In this document: positions 7,623 to 15,697 of the stretch, piece after piece
Layout of the letters: every line of letters starts with the position of its first letter
How positions within the stretch are numbered: position 1 is the first letter of the stretch
Source: Solirubrobacterales bacterium
Lineage (GTDB): Bacteria > Actinomycetota > Thermoleophilia > Solirubrobacterales > Solirubrobacteraceae
Direction of reading: 5' to 3'
Length of the DNA: 37,656 bases
Assembly: GCA_003244205.1 (NCBI GenBank)
Contig: QHBW01000085.1
Location: 1 to 37,656, forward strand
Notes under the pieces: model-generated
Database searches by the model: none
Told to the model about the DNA's origin: nothing
What the model saw: only the letters and a program-made list of their open reading frames with translations
Translations under genes and position numbers: made by a program

Positions 7623-8252
7623 ATGACGAGGTCCCCGCGTCATCTCTGGTCCGGCGACTGGCGGCGCGAATCGGAGGCGGCCGCCGCCGAGCGGCGGGCC
7701 GCACAGCAGCCGCCGACGCCGGCGGCTGAGCCCCGGCCGCCCGCGCAACCGGCTCCGCCGCGCCAACGGCCGGCCGCCCAGCGCCGCGGGCTCGCGCGTG
7801 CGCTCGCGGTAGCGGCGGTCGTGGTGCTCGCCGGAGTTGCCACCGGCTTCGCTGCCAACGCGCTCTTCGGGTCGAGCTCCGCGAGCGATCAGGCGACCGC
7901 CCCGCTGAGCTCACAGCCCACCGCGACCACCCCCGCGGCTCCGTCTCCGCCGCCGTCGGCGGCCGCGCCCGCGATCGGCGGACCCTGGCTCGGCGTCGAG
8001 ACCGAGGCGGTCGGCGGCGGGGGCGCATACGTCTCCTCGGTCGTCGCCGGTGGCCCCGCAGACCAGGCGGGGATGCGAGCGGGCGACATCATCGCGGCGA
8101 TCAACGGTCGGCGGATCGGCGGCCCCGCCGACGTCACCGGCCAGCTCAACAGCATGCAGCCGGGCACCGACGTCAGCGTCGCTGTCGCGCGCGGGGCTCA
8201 GCGGTTGTCGCTGACGGCGACGCTCGGCTCGCGTCCTCCTGGACTGCCATGA
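7623..8252 (+). CDS. Membrane-anchored single PDZ-domain protein
   Basis: A 209-residue protein. Residues 1-57 are a cytoplasmic, Pro/Arg/Ala-rich disordered tail, 58-80 a single TM helix (LAVAAVVVLAGVATGFAA), 81-117 a Ser/Thr/Pro linker and 119-205 a PDZ domain (PWLGVET, VVAGGPADQAGMRAGDIIAAINGRRI). It resembles the C-terminal part of DegP/HtrA proteases, but there is no trypsin-like domain and no catalytic His-Asp-Ser. An exported adaptor that binds protein C-termini is likely. Its stop overlaps the ATG of the VWA gene (ATGA), so it belongs to the MoxR operon; PDZ-only partners of MoxR/VWA systems are not ones I know as standard. Confidence 0.8.
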   Translation: MTRSPRHLWSGDWRRESEAAAAERRAAQQPPTPAAEPRPPAQPAPPRQRPAAQRRGLARALAVAAVVVLAGVATGFAANALFGSSSASDQATAPLSSQPTATTPAAPSPPPSAAAPAIGGPWLGVETEAVGGGGAYVSSVVAGGPADQAGMRAGDIIAAINGRRIGGPADVTGQLNSMQPGTDVSVAVARGAQRLSLTATLGSRPPGLP

Positions 8253-9208
8253 CCTTCGCCGCACCGCTCGTGCTGCTCGGGCTGCTCGCGCTCCCGCTGC
8301 TCGTGCTCCTCTACACCACCCATCAACGGCATCGAGCCCGGGTGGCGGCGGCGTTCGCCTCGCCGGCTCTGGCGGCGTCGGTCAGCCCACATCGTCCCGG
8401 CTGGCGGCGCCATGCTCCGATGCTCATCTTCATGCTCGCGCTCGCGCTGCTGCTCGTCGGCGCTGCCCGCCCCCAGACGACCGTGGCCGTACCCGTAAAC
8501 CACGCGTCGATCATGCTCACCGAGGATGTCAGCGGGTCGATGCAGTCCAACGACGTCGCGCCCTCGCGACTCGCGGCAGCCGAGCGCGCGGCCGCGCGCT
8601 TCCTCGACGCCGTTCCCGGCGACCTGAACGTCGGCGTGATGGAGTTCAACCAGAGGGCAACGGTGCTGCAGTCGCCCACGACGGATCGTGGCGCCAGCCG
8701 CGCGGCGCTCGGTCGGCTGCACGTCAGCGGGGGGACGGCAACCGGCACCGCGATCCTGACCGCGTTGCAAATCCTCACCAGGGATGCGCAGGCAGGCCAT
8801 CCCCCCGCGGCGATCGTGCTGCTCTCGGACGGCAGCTCGACGACCGGCGCTGATCCGGTTGGGGCCGCACAGCAGGCGGCGCGCCGGCAGATTCCCGTCT
8901 ACACCGTCGCCCTCGGCACCGCGCAGGGCACGATCCAGGTCGCCCTGCCCGGCAATCGGGGCACCTTCAAGACCGTCACGGTGCCCCCGGATCCGCGCCT
9001 GCTGACGCAGATTGCACGGGTCTCAGGCGGCCAGGCGTACAGCGCCGCGGACACGGGCAAGCTGAGCGCCGTCTATCAGCGCCTGGGCTCCCAGCTCTCG
9101 CACCGCAACGTCAAGCACGAGGTTACGGCCGGGTTCGCCGGTGCCGGCGCCGCGCTGCTGCTGGTCGGCAGCGCGCTGTCGCTGCTCTGGTTCGGCCGGC
9201 TCGCGTAA
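8249..9208 (+). CDS. BatA-like VWA-domain membrane protein 1
   Basis: A 319-residue protein with the Aerotolerance/BatA layout: TM helices at about 4-22 and 56-74, a VWA domain at about 85-285 and a C-terminal TM at about 296-317. The metal-ion-dependent adhesion site is complete: DVSGS (93-97), the GGTATGT threonines near 163-167 and D194 in LLSDGSS. It probably works with the MoxR ATPase encoded next, as in MoxR-VWA chaperone-like systems acting at the membrane. It is paralogous to the VWA protein closing the operon (same order, YTVALGT, IYQRLG). It overlaps the PDZ gene by 4 nt. Confidence 0.9.
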   Translation: MTFAAPLVLLGLLALPLLVLLYTTHQRHRARVAAAFASPALAASVSPHRPGWRRHAPMLIFMLALALLLVGAARPQTTVAVPVNHASIMLTEDVSGSMQSNDVAPSRLAAAERAAARFLDAVPGDLNVGVMEFNQRATVLQSPTTDRGASRAALGRLHVSGGTATGTAILTALQILTRDAQAGHPPAAIVLLSDGSSTTGADPVGAAQQAARRQIPVYTVALGTAQGTIQVALPGNRGTFKTVTVPPDPRLLTQIARVSGGQAYSAADTGKLSAVYQRLGSQLSHRNVKHEVTAGFAGAGAALLLVGSALSLLWFGRLA

Positions 9209-9238
9209 AGCACGCTCACTAACAAGGAGATCGCCCAC

Positions 9239-10258
9239 ATGCACGAGATCGAGGACCAGGGAGCTCCACGCGCGTACGCGCAGGCTGCCCTCGCCGATGC
9301 GCTCTCGGAGGTCAAGCGCGTGATCGTCGGCCAGGACGCGATGCTCGAACGCCTGCTCGTCAGCCTGCTCGCCGGTGGCCACGTGCTGCTCGAGGGCGTG
9401 CCGGGACTGGCCAAGACGTTGACGATCAAGACGCTCGCCGAGGTTCTTGGCGGGGAGTTCAATCGTGTGCAGTTCACGCCCGACCTGGTCCCCTCCGACC
9501 TGGTCGGCACGCGCATCTATCGCCCCGACACCGGCAAGCTGGAGACCGAGCTGGGACCCGTGTTCACGAACTTCCTGCTCGCCGACGAGATCAACCGCGC
9601 CCCCGCCAAGGTGCAGTCGGCGCTGCTGGAGGTGATGCAGGAGCGCCAGGTGACGATCGGCTCGACGACCTACCCGGTCCCGCACCCCTTCCTCGCGATG
9701 GCGACGCAGAACCCGATCGAATCGGAGGGGACCTACCCGCTTCCCGAGGCGCAGCTCGACCGGTTCTTGATGAAGATCCTGGTCGGCTATCCCTCGCCCG
9801 GAGAAGAGGCCGCGGTGGTCGGGCGCAGCCTCGTGGAGTCCGTCGTCGTCCAGGAACGCGTCACGCTCGCAGATCTCGAGCGCTATGCCGCGGCCGCGCG
9901 CACGGTCCTCGTCGACCGCGACATCATCGCCTACGCCGTCTCGCTCGCCGACGCCACGCGTCGTCCTGCCCGCTATGGGATCGGGGAGATCGAAGGTCTG
10001 ATCGAGTACGGCGCCAGCCCGCGCGGTCCGATCGGCCTGATGAGCGCGGCCCGTGTGCTCGCGCTGCTGCGGGGCCGCGGTCACGTCACCAGCGACGACG
10101 TCCGCGACCTGGCACCCGACGTGCTGCGACACCGGATCGTGCTCTCCTACGACGCGCTCAGCGAGGAGACCACAGCCGACGAGTTGATTGAGCGCGTGCT
10201 GATGGCGGTGCCCGAGCCGCAGTCCGACCACATCCGCAGTCCGTTCCAGGCCGCGTGA
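9239..10258 (+). CDS. MoxR-family AAA+ ATPase
   Basis: A 339-residue AAA+ ATPase. Walker A is GVPGLAKT (about 53-60), Walker B FLLADEINRA, sensor 1 ATQNPIE, and the arginine-finger/sensor 2 region is in the C-terminal helical domain. MoxR proteins use ATP to remodel or insert cofactors into target proteins, usually together with VWA proteins. Here it lies between VWA and DUF58 genes, the canonical order. The ATG at 9239 is preceded by a clear Shine-Dalgarno sequence (aaggaga, 9224-9230), one of the few strong ones in the window. Its stop is overlapped by the next GTG start. Confidence 0.96.
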   Translation: MHEIEDQGAPRAYAQAALADALSEVKRVIVGQDAMLERLLVSLLAGGHVLLEGVPGLAKTLTIKTLAEVLGGEFNRVQFTPDLVPSDLVGTRIYRPDTGKLETELGPVFTNFLLADEINRAPAKVQSALLEVMQERQVTIGSTTYPVPHPFLAMATQNPIESEGTYPLPEAQLDRFLMKILVGYPSPGEEAAVVGRSLVESVVVQERVTLADLERYAAAARTVLVDRDIIAYAVSLADATRRPARYGIGEIEGLIEYGASPRGPIGLMSAARVLALLRGRGHVTSDDVRDLAPDVLRHRIVLSYDALSEETTADELIERVLMAVPEPQSDHIRSPFQAA

Positions 10259-11181
10259 GCCCGCGCGGCCTGCAGCCCCCGGCTGCGCATCAGGGGCCGG
10301 GCCCGATCCCCCAGCCGCTGGTGGAGGCGCTCGACCTGCCGGTCACCGGCCTGGTCGGCCGCACCCTCCCGGGCGACCGGCGCGCCGTGGGAATCGGCGC
10401 CGGCGCCGAGCTCGCCCAGCTGCGCCCCTATCAGTTCGGCGACGACGTGCGTCACATCGACCCGGCTGCCACCGCGCGCTCACGCGAGCCCCATGTGCGG
10501 CTGCATGTGCCGGATCGCGCGCTGACGACCTGGCTGCTCGTCGATGTCTCTCCTTCGATGGCCTTTGGCACGGCGCAGCGGCTGAAGGCCGACGTAGCCG
10601 AAGGCGTCGCGCTCGTGCTCGCTCGGCTGGCGATCCGCCGCGCCGGCAGCGTTGGACTGCTCACCTTCGGCGCGGGCGAGCCGCGGATCCTTCCCCCACG
10701 GGGATCCAAGCCCGGGATGGTTGCGGTGCGCCGCACGCTCGCCGACGGCGTCGCTCGCGACGGGGTGAATCACCCGGCGGCGCTGGCCGACGCGCTCGCG
10801 CGGGTCGGCAGGCTCGCGCGCCAACCGGGTCTCGTCGCGGTGATCTCCGACTGGCGCTCCTCCGAGGACGCTGGCCCCTACGACGACTGGGTCAGGCCGC
10901 TGGGCGGACTGCGCATTCACCACGCGGTGCTCGCGATTGAGATCGGCGACCCCCGCGAGCAAGAGCTGCCGCCGCTCGGACGCCTCGCGCTCGTGGACCC
11001 GGAGACCGGGGAGCGGATCGAGATCGACACTTCGCGGCGGCGCGTGCGCGAGCGCTTCGCCGAGCTCGAGCGCGAGCGCCGCGAGCGCGTCGCCGGGGAG
11101 CTGCGGCGCCTGCGCGTCACGCACGTCACGCTCAGCACGGCCGGCGACTGGCTGCGCGACCTGGGACGAAGACTCGCGTGA
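10255..11181 (+). CDS. DUF58-domain protein (MoxR partner)
   Basis: A 308-residue cytoplasmic protein of the DUF58 family. The family core QLRPYQFGDDVRHIDPAATARS is recognisable at about residues 60-81, followed by a VWA-like fold with WLLVDVSPSMAFG (a MIDAS-like DVSPS) and VAVISDWRS. DUF58 proteins are almost always encoded next to MoxR and are thought to be adaptors or substrates in that system. The GTG start overlaps the MoxR stop by 4 nt, implying coupled translation. The C-terminus is rich in charged residues (FAELERERRERVAGELRRL), perhaps a coiled coil. Its own function is not established. Confidence 0.9.
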   Translation: MSPRGLQPPAAHQGPGPIPQPLVEALDLPVTGLVGRTLPGDRRAVGIGAGAELAQLRPYQFGDDVRHIDPAATARSREPHVRLHVPDRALTTWLLVDVSPSMAFGTAQRLKADVAEGVALVLARLAIRRAGSVGLLTFGAGEPRILPPRGSKPGMVAVRRTLADGVARDGVNHPAALADALARVGRLARQPGLVAVISDWRSSEDAGPYDDWVRPLGGLRIHHAVLAIEIGDPREQELPPLGRLALVDPETGERIEIDTSRRRVRERFAELERERRERVAGELRRLRVTHVTLSTAGDWLRDLGRRLA

Positions 11182-11197
11182 TCCGACGGTCGCCAGC

Positions 11198-12139
11198 GTG
11201 AGCTTCGCCGATCCGCTCTGGCTGGTCGCGCTGCTCGCCGTCCCGCTCGCGCTGCTGGCCTACCTGCACAACCGCTCGCGAGCAAAGCGCTACGCCGTCC
11301 GCTTCACCGGCGTGCAGACGCTGCGCGTCGCCGCGATGGGCTCGTCGTCCTGGTGGCGTCACGTCCCCGCGGCGCTGTTGCTCGCCGCGCTGGCGGCGCT
11401 GACGCTGGCGCTGGCCAGGCCCCATCAGACGATCCGCGTGCCGATTCAGTCGGCGTCGATCGTGCTGGTCACCGACCACTCGGGCTCGATGCAAGCCGGC
11501 GACGTCGCACCGACGAGGCTGCTCGCTGCCGAGCAGGCGGCGAATGCCTTCATCGACCAGCTGCCGTCGGCGGCCCGCGTGGGCGTGGTCACCTTCTCCA
11601 ACACGCCCGATACGGTGCAGGCACCGAGCGCCGACCACGGCGTCGCGCGCCAGGCAATCGACAGCCAGAGCGCGCTCGGGGCCACCGACACCGGAGACGC
11701 GCTGGCGGTGGCGCTCGCGCTCGTGCACCAGGGGATGAAGCCTGCCCCGTCAGCGATCGTGCTGCTCTCCGACGGGGCGTGGAACACCGGCCAGAACCCG
11801 GTCGTGGTCGCAACCCAGGCCGGTCGCGACCGGGTTCCGATCTACACCGTCGCTCTCGGGACCGACGCCGCAGTCGTCCCGAACCCCGATCCATACGGAC
11901 CCCCGCTGTCGGCGCCGCCAGACCCGCGGTCGCTCGCGCAGATCTCCCACGCGTCCGGCGGCAGGGCGTTCACCGCGCAGGACGGCGGCCAGCTCAACTC
12001 GATCTACCAGCGTCTGGGCGCGCAACTCTCGAGCACCGAGCGCCGGCACGACATCACCGCGACGTTTGCGATCGTTGGCCTGCTGGCGCTGGTGGGTGCA
12101 GTGGTGGTGTCACTGCGCACCGTGGCGCGACTGCCGTAG
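11198..12139 (+). CDS. BatA-like VWA-domain membrane protein 2
   Basis: A 313-residue paralogue of the first VWA protein. TM helices lie at about 4-22 and 56-74, the VWA domain at about 85-285 and a C-terminal TM at about 288-307. The MIDAS is intact: DHSGS (93-97), the GATDTGDA threonines and D192 in LLSDGAW. The shared YTVALGT and IYQRLGAQLSS motifs show that the two VWA proteins come from a duplication, one on each side of moxR-DUF58. GTG at 11198 is chosen because the VWA1 protein begins with the same FA-PL pattern there; the frame is open further upstream inside the DUF58 gene. It ends the operon. Confidence 0.9.
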   Translation: MSFADPLWLVALLAVPLALLAYLHNRSRAKRYAVRFTGVQTLRVAAMGSSSWWRHVPAALLLAALAALTLALARPHQTIRVPIQSASIVLVTDHSGSMQAGDVAPTRLLAAEQAANAFIDQLPSAARVGVVTFSNTPDTVQAPSADHGVARQAIDSQSALGATDTGDALAVALALVHQGMKPAPSAIVLLSDGAWNTGQNPVVVATQAGRDRVPIYTVALGTDAAVVPNPDPYGPPLSAPPDPRSLAQISHASGGRAFTAQDGGQLNSIYQRLGAQLSSTERRHDITATFAIVGLLALVGAVVVSLRTVARLP

Positions 12140-12162
12140 GGAGCTCGCGCCCGAGCGGGGCG

Positions 12163-12168
12163 TATCCT
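12163..12168 (+). promoter_or_regulatory. -10 box TATCCT, leaderless promoter of GT-PHP gene
   Basis: TATCCT is followed by exactly 6 nt and then the GTG at 12175, so transcription should begin on the start codon. This placement decides the start of the fusion gene, whose frame is open far upstream. Confidence 0.6.
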
Positions 12169-12174
12169 CGCGCC

Positions 12175-14118
12175 GTGCCCGGCCCGCTCACCGTCGCCCA
12201 GGTCACGCCGTTCGCCTGGGAGGACGAGCACGAGGTCAACGACGGCATCGGCCGTCTCGCCGACGAGCTTGCCCGGCGCGGGCACCGCGTGCTGGTGCTT
12301 GCCCCGTCGCGATCGACCGCGGCTGCGCGGGACGGCCGCCGCACGGTGCGCGGGCTGTGCGACGGTGGCGGACCCGCCGCGCTGTTCGAAGAGGGACTCG
12401 CGCGCGTCCTCCCGGTGGGAGAGCTGCTCGACGTCTCCGTCGGCCGTCGCGGAGGAGCGGCCCGCTCGCTCCCGCTCGACGTTGCACGCACCGTCGAGGA
12501 GGTGCTCACGCGGACTCCGTTCGACATCGTCCACGTGCACGAGCCCTGGGCCCCGAGCGTCGCCTCGGTCGCGCTGCGCCACTCGCGCGCGCTCAACGTC
12601 GGGTCATTCCACGTACCGACCGAGCGGCTGCTCTCTACGCAGATCGCGCGGCGTGTGGTCGAGCTCGTGTTTGGGCGCCTCGACGCCCGTACGACGAGCT
12701 TCGTCGCCACGCGCGAGCTGCTCAGGCGGGTCTTCCCCGCCGACTACCGCGTGATTGCGCCATCGGCACCGGTGCTTGGGCCTCACCCGACGCGCTCGCC
12801 GCCGGTCGCGCGGCCCTCAGCACCCATGGCGCCGCCCCACATCGCCTTCGTAATCGAGGAGGAGCGCGCGGCGTTGCGGCTGTTCCTGCGAGCGTTGCGC
12901 GCGCTCCCGCTCGAGTCCTCCTGGAGTGCGAGCATTCACGCCGCCAACGGACGCGCACCGTTCTCCGCGCTGCGGCGCGAGCTGCGTGAGCGCGTCGAGG
13001 TCGTCGCCCGCCGCGGACGGGGCGCCGATGATCTGCGCGGCGCCGACATCGTCGTCGCGGCCTCCGCGGGAGCCGCGCCGGCGCCGGGACTGCTGCTTCG
13101 CGCGATCGGCGCCGGCGCAGTTCCCCTTGCCTCCCGCCTCCCCGTCTATGAGGAGGTGGTCGAGGATGGCGCGCTCGGTCCGCTCTTCGAGCCCGGTGAC
13201 GCTGACACGCTGGCCGCGCAGCTGCGGCGGTTGATCGACGATCTGGCTCTGCGAGAGCGCTTCGTCGCCGCCGCCGCGCCGGCACGCGATCGCCTCGCGG
13301 TGGGCCGCGTCGCCGACGAGTTCGAGGCCGTCTACAGCCAGCTGATCGACCTCCGTCACGACGTGCGCGGCGATCCACAGGCGCGCCGGCGCCTGAGCGG
13401 ACGGCGGATGGTCGACGTGGACCTGCACATGCACACCGATCACTCCCACGACTGTGCGACTCCGGTTGATGTCTTGCTCGCGACGGCGGCCGACCAAGGG
13501 CTGGGGGCGATCGCGGTCACCGATCACAACGAGATCTCCGGCGCGCTCGAGGCGCGTCAACAGGCCATCGGCGGCCCGGTCAAGGTGATCGTGGCCGAAG
13601 AGGTCAAGACGGCCGAGCAGGGCGAGGTCATCGGCCTCTTCATCGAGCAGAAGATCCCGCGGGGCATGAGCCTGGAGGAGACGATCGCCGAGATTCGCCG
13701 CCAGGGGGGTCTGGTCTACGTCCCCCATCCGTTCGACCGGCTGCATTCCGTCCCGGACTACGAGCACCTCCTCAAGGTGGTCGACGATGTCGACGTGATC
13801 GAGATCTTCAACCCGCGCGTCGCGCTGCAGGCCTTCAACGACGAGGCCGCGCGCTTCGCCGCCAAGTACCGCATCGTGTGCGGCGCCGGCTCCGACGCGC
13901 ACGTCCCCCAGGGACTCGGCTCGGTGCGGATCCGGATGCGCGATTTCGACTCCCCCGATGAGTTCTTGGAGTCGCTGCGCGAGGCCGACATCACGCAACG
14001 GCCGACGTCGCTGCTCTACGTCCAGGCGCTCAAGTTCCTTCAGACCAAGGCGACCCCGCGCGCCGCCCGCGGGTCGCGGCGGGATGCCCGCGCGCGCCGG
14101 GCGGCGCGCAAGTCGTGA
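12175..14118 (+). CDS. Fusion of GT4-like glycosyltransferase and PHP phosphoesterase domains
   Basis: A 647-residue two-domain protein. Residues 1 to about 395 have the GT-B/GT4 layout: QVTPFAWEDEHEVNDGIGRLADELARRGH-type N-terminus, FDIVHVHEPWAP, and a C-terminal SRLPVYEEVVEDG-LFEPGD element. Residues 412-600 are a PHP domain with all the metal-binding motifs: HMHTDHSHDC (417-426), TDHNE (about 448), GEVIGLF, HPFDR (about 517) and GSDAHVPQG (about 571). In the GT half, the EX7E pair of GT4 enzymes is missing: the aligned segment reads APAPGLLLRAIG, with Ala and Arg in place of the two Glu. The PHP half therefore looks active and the GT half degenerate or altered. The tail is basic (RDARARRAARKS). 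The UDG-like gene follows in a TGATG overlap. Confidence 0.88.
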   Translation: MPGPLTVAQVTPFAWEDEHEVNDGIGRLADELARRGHRVLVLAPSRSTAAARDGRRTVRGLCDGGGPAALFEEGLARVLPVGELLDVSVGRRGGAARSLPLDVARTVEEVLTRTPFDIVHVHEPWAPSVASVALRHSRALNVGSFHVPTERLLSTQIARRVVELVFGRLDARTTSFVATRELLRRVFPADYRVIAPSAPVLGPHPTRSPPVARPSAPMAPPHIAFVIEEERAALRLFLRALRALPLESSWSASIHAANGRAPFSALRRELRERVEVVARRGRGADDLRGADIVVAASAGAAPAPGLLLRAIGAGAVPLASRLPVYEEVVEDGALGPLFEPGDADTLAAQLRRLIDDLALRERFVAAAAPARDRLAVGRVADEFEAVYSQLIDLRHDVRGDPQARRRLSGRRMVDVDLHMHTDHSHDCATPVDVLLATAADQGLGAIAVTDHNEISGALEARQQAIGGPVKVIVAEEVKTAEQGEVIGLFIEQKIPRGMSLEETIAEIRRQGGLVYVPHPFDRLHSVPDYEHLLKVVDDVDVIEIFNPRVALQAFNDEAARFAAKYRIVCGAGSDAHVPQGLGSVRIRMRDFDSPDEFLESLREADITQRPTSLLYVQALKFLQTKATPRAARGSRRDARARRAARKS

Positions 14119-14771
14119 TGCACGCGCAGGGAGAGCCTCATGAGCAGGCGAAGTTTGCGGGGCCAATGCCGGCCACCGACGACGAGATCCGCGAGAAGTA
14201 CCTCGAGCGCGCGATCCGGGAGCTCAACACGTTTACACGTGAGCTTCAGGGCTGCGCGCTCTGCCCGCGGGGCGAGCTGATGCCGGTGCTCGGATCGGGT
14301 CACCCGCAGGCGGACATCTTCCTGCTCAAGTACGCGCCGCTGCGCTCCGAGGTCGAGGAGGGAGTCGCCTTCTATGGTCGCTCGGGGAACGCGCTGGTCA
14401 AGTCGCTGCGCCGGCTTGGCATCGACCCGCTGGCGGTCTACGGCACCCTCTGCGTGAAGTGTCCGGTCGCGGACGCGAGCCTTGCGGACCCCGGCTGCGT
14501 TGCGCGTGTGGTCGAGGAGATCGCGATCGTCTCGCCGCGAATCGTGGTGGCGATGGGCCACGAGGCGCTCGCAACGCTCAACGAGCTCGACATCCCCCTG
14601 TCGCGCACGGTCGAGGGCACGCCCGGGGAGCTCCAGCAGCTGACGCCGTCGATCGACGCGCTCTACGTCCCCAACATCGACGAAGCGCTCGACGAGGAGG
14701 ATTCCAAGCGCGCGTTTTGGGCGGCCTTCAAAACGCTCGGTGACTGGTACGCCGATCTCCCGCCGTACTGA
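14118..14771 (+). CDS. Divergent 4Fe-4S uracil-DNA glycosylase-like protein
   Basis: A 217-residue protein with the fold signature of family 4 UDGs: C46-x2-C49 near the N-terminus, C115 in LCVKCP and C127 (a possible 4Fe-4S site), GRSGNALVKSLRRLGID (motif after the uracil pocket) and RIVVAMGHEAL. However, the catalytic GEAPG-x-x-E segment is replaced by KYAPLRSEVE, and the C-terminal HPS motif is absent (YVPNIDEAL at the expected place). Uracil excision is thus unlikely to work in the usual way. It starts with ATG in a TGATG overlap with the PHP fusion (a GTG at 14115 or ATG at 14167 are alternatives). Coupling suggests a shared job with the PHP phosphoesterase, perhaps on nucleic acid; that is inference. 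Confidence 0.75.
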   Translation: MHAQGEPHEQAKFAGPMPATDDEIREKYLERAIRELNTFTRELQGCALCPRGELMPVLGSGHPQADIFLLKYAPLRSEVEEGVAFYGRSGNALVKSLRRLGIDPLAVYGTLCVKCPVADASLADPGCVARVVEEIAIVSPRIVVAMGHEALATLNELDIPLSRTVEGTPGELQQLTPSIDALYVPNIDEALDEEDSKRAFWAAFKTLGDWYADLPPY

Positions 14772-14815
14772 GCGGGCGGCGGCGCACGCGTGAGCAGCGT
14801 GGCTCGGGCGGGCGT

Positions 14816-15463
14816 GTGAGCAGCGGGGAACGGGCGAGCGGCGGGGCGCTCTCCCGCCAGTACGCCAAGCTCTGCGACCTGCGGGACTTCGAGGACCCTG
14901 CTCTGCGCAGCGCGATCGCCGAGCTGATCCCGGAGCGCGATCTCGACTCCCACATCGAGCGCAAGGTCTGGGAGTACGCGATGGTGGTGCTCTTCCTCGA
15001 AGACGTCGGGCGGCTCCATGACGGGACCGAAGCGCTGTCGGTCGGCGCCGGCGACGAGCGCATCCTCTTCTGGCTCGCCAACCGCCTCGGTCGCGTCGTG
15101 GCGACCGACATCTACGGGCAGGGGACCTTCGCCGAGCCCGGGCGCGAGGCCGACTCCTCGATGCTCACCAATCCCGCCTCGCACGCGCCCTATCCCTATC
15201 GCGAAGACCACCTGGAGGTGCGCTGGATGGACGCGCGCGAGCTCGACTTCGCCGACGAGAGCTTCGACGTCGTCTTCAGCGTGTCATCGATCGAGCACTT
15301 CGGCTCCCCCCGGGACGTCTCTCGGGCGGCTGCAGAGATCGGCCGTGTGCTGCGCCCGGGGGGAGCACGCGCCGGATCGCATCGGGCCGCGCTGAGCTGG
15401 CCCACCGGGGTAGACTCGCGCCGCGATGGACTTGGAGGAACACACGCTGGAGACGGCTGGTGA
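14816..15463 (+). CDS. SAM-dependent methyltransferase, 3'-truncated (probable pseudogene)
   Basis: A 215-residue frame with a class I methyltransferase N-terminal half: SVGAGDERILFWLANRLG (motif I), VVATDIYG, RWMDARELDFADESFDVVFSVSSIEHFG and EIGRVLRPGG. In relatives the chain continues for another 100 or more residues after RVLRPGG; here it runs into unrelated ARAGSHRAALSWP and overlaps the following small gene by 38 nt. Neither other frame restores similarity, so the missing part seems to be deleted, not frameshifted. The core fold would lack its last strands. It starts with GTG 14816; nothing decides this start. Confidence 0.65.
   Translation: MSSGERASGGALSRQYAKLCDLRDFEDPALRSAIAELIPERDLDSHIERKVWEYAMVVLFLEDVGRLHDGTEALSVGAGDERILFWLANRLGRVVATDIYGQGTFAEPGREADSSMLTNPASHAPYPYREDHLEVRWMDARELDFADESFDVVFSVSSIEHFGSPRDVSRAAAEIGRVLRPGGARAGSHRAALSWPTGVDSRRDGLGGTHAGDGW
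15411..15416 (+). promoter_or_regulatory. -10 box TAGACT for the small zinc-ribbon gene
   Basis: TAGACT lies 9 nt before the ATG at 15426. It falls inside the degenerate tail of the truncated methyltransferase, so the small gene is probably transcribed on its own. Confidence 0.5.
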
Positions 15464-15608
15464 GCGTTGCGAGACCTGCGGCGCCCAACTCACCGAGGAC
15501 GAGCTGAAGGTCGTGCTCGAGTCCGGCGGCCCAACGCTGTGCAAGATTCACGCCGCCGAGGAGATCCCGCTCGACGACGAGGTTGCCGAGGTGCACGAGG
15601 CGGAGTAG
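15426..15608 (+). CDS. Small acidic zinc-ribbon-like protein
   Basis: A 60-residue acidic protein of unknown function. It has C15-x2-C18 (RCETCGAQL) and C39-x2-H42 (LCKIHAAE), a spacing able to hold one zinc ion in a ribbon or treble-clef knuckle. The rest is Glu/Asp-rich with an EEIPLDDEVAEVHEAE tail. Evidence that it is real: a promoter box 9 nt upstream, a codon pattern like its neighbours, and a terminator hairpin about 90 bp downstream. I do not recognise a named family. Confidence 0.7.
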   Translation: MDLEEHTLETAGERCETCGAQLTEDELKVVLESGGPTLCKIHAAEEIPLDDEVAEVHEAE

Positions 15609-15697
15609 CGGGACGGGCCGGGGAGCGGCGGCGGCGCGAGCCGGCGAGCGGGGCAGCGGACCGCGGGGGGGGCCGGCGAGCGACGGGAACACTGAAC

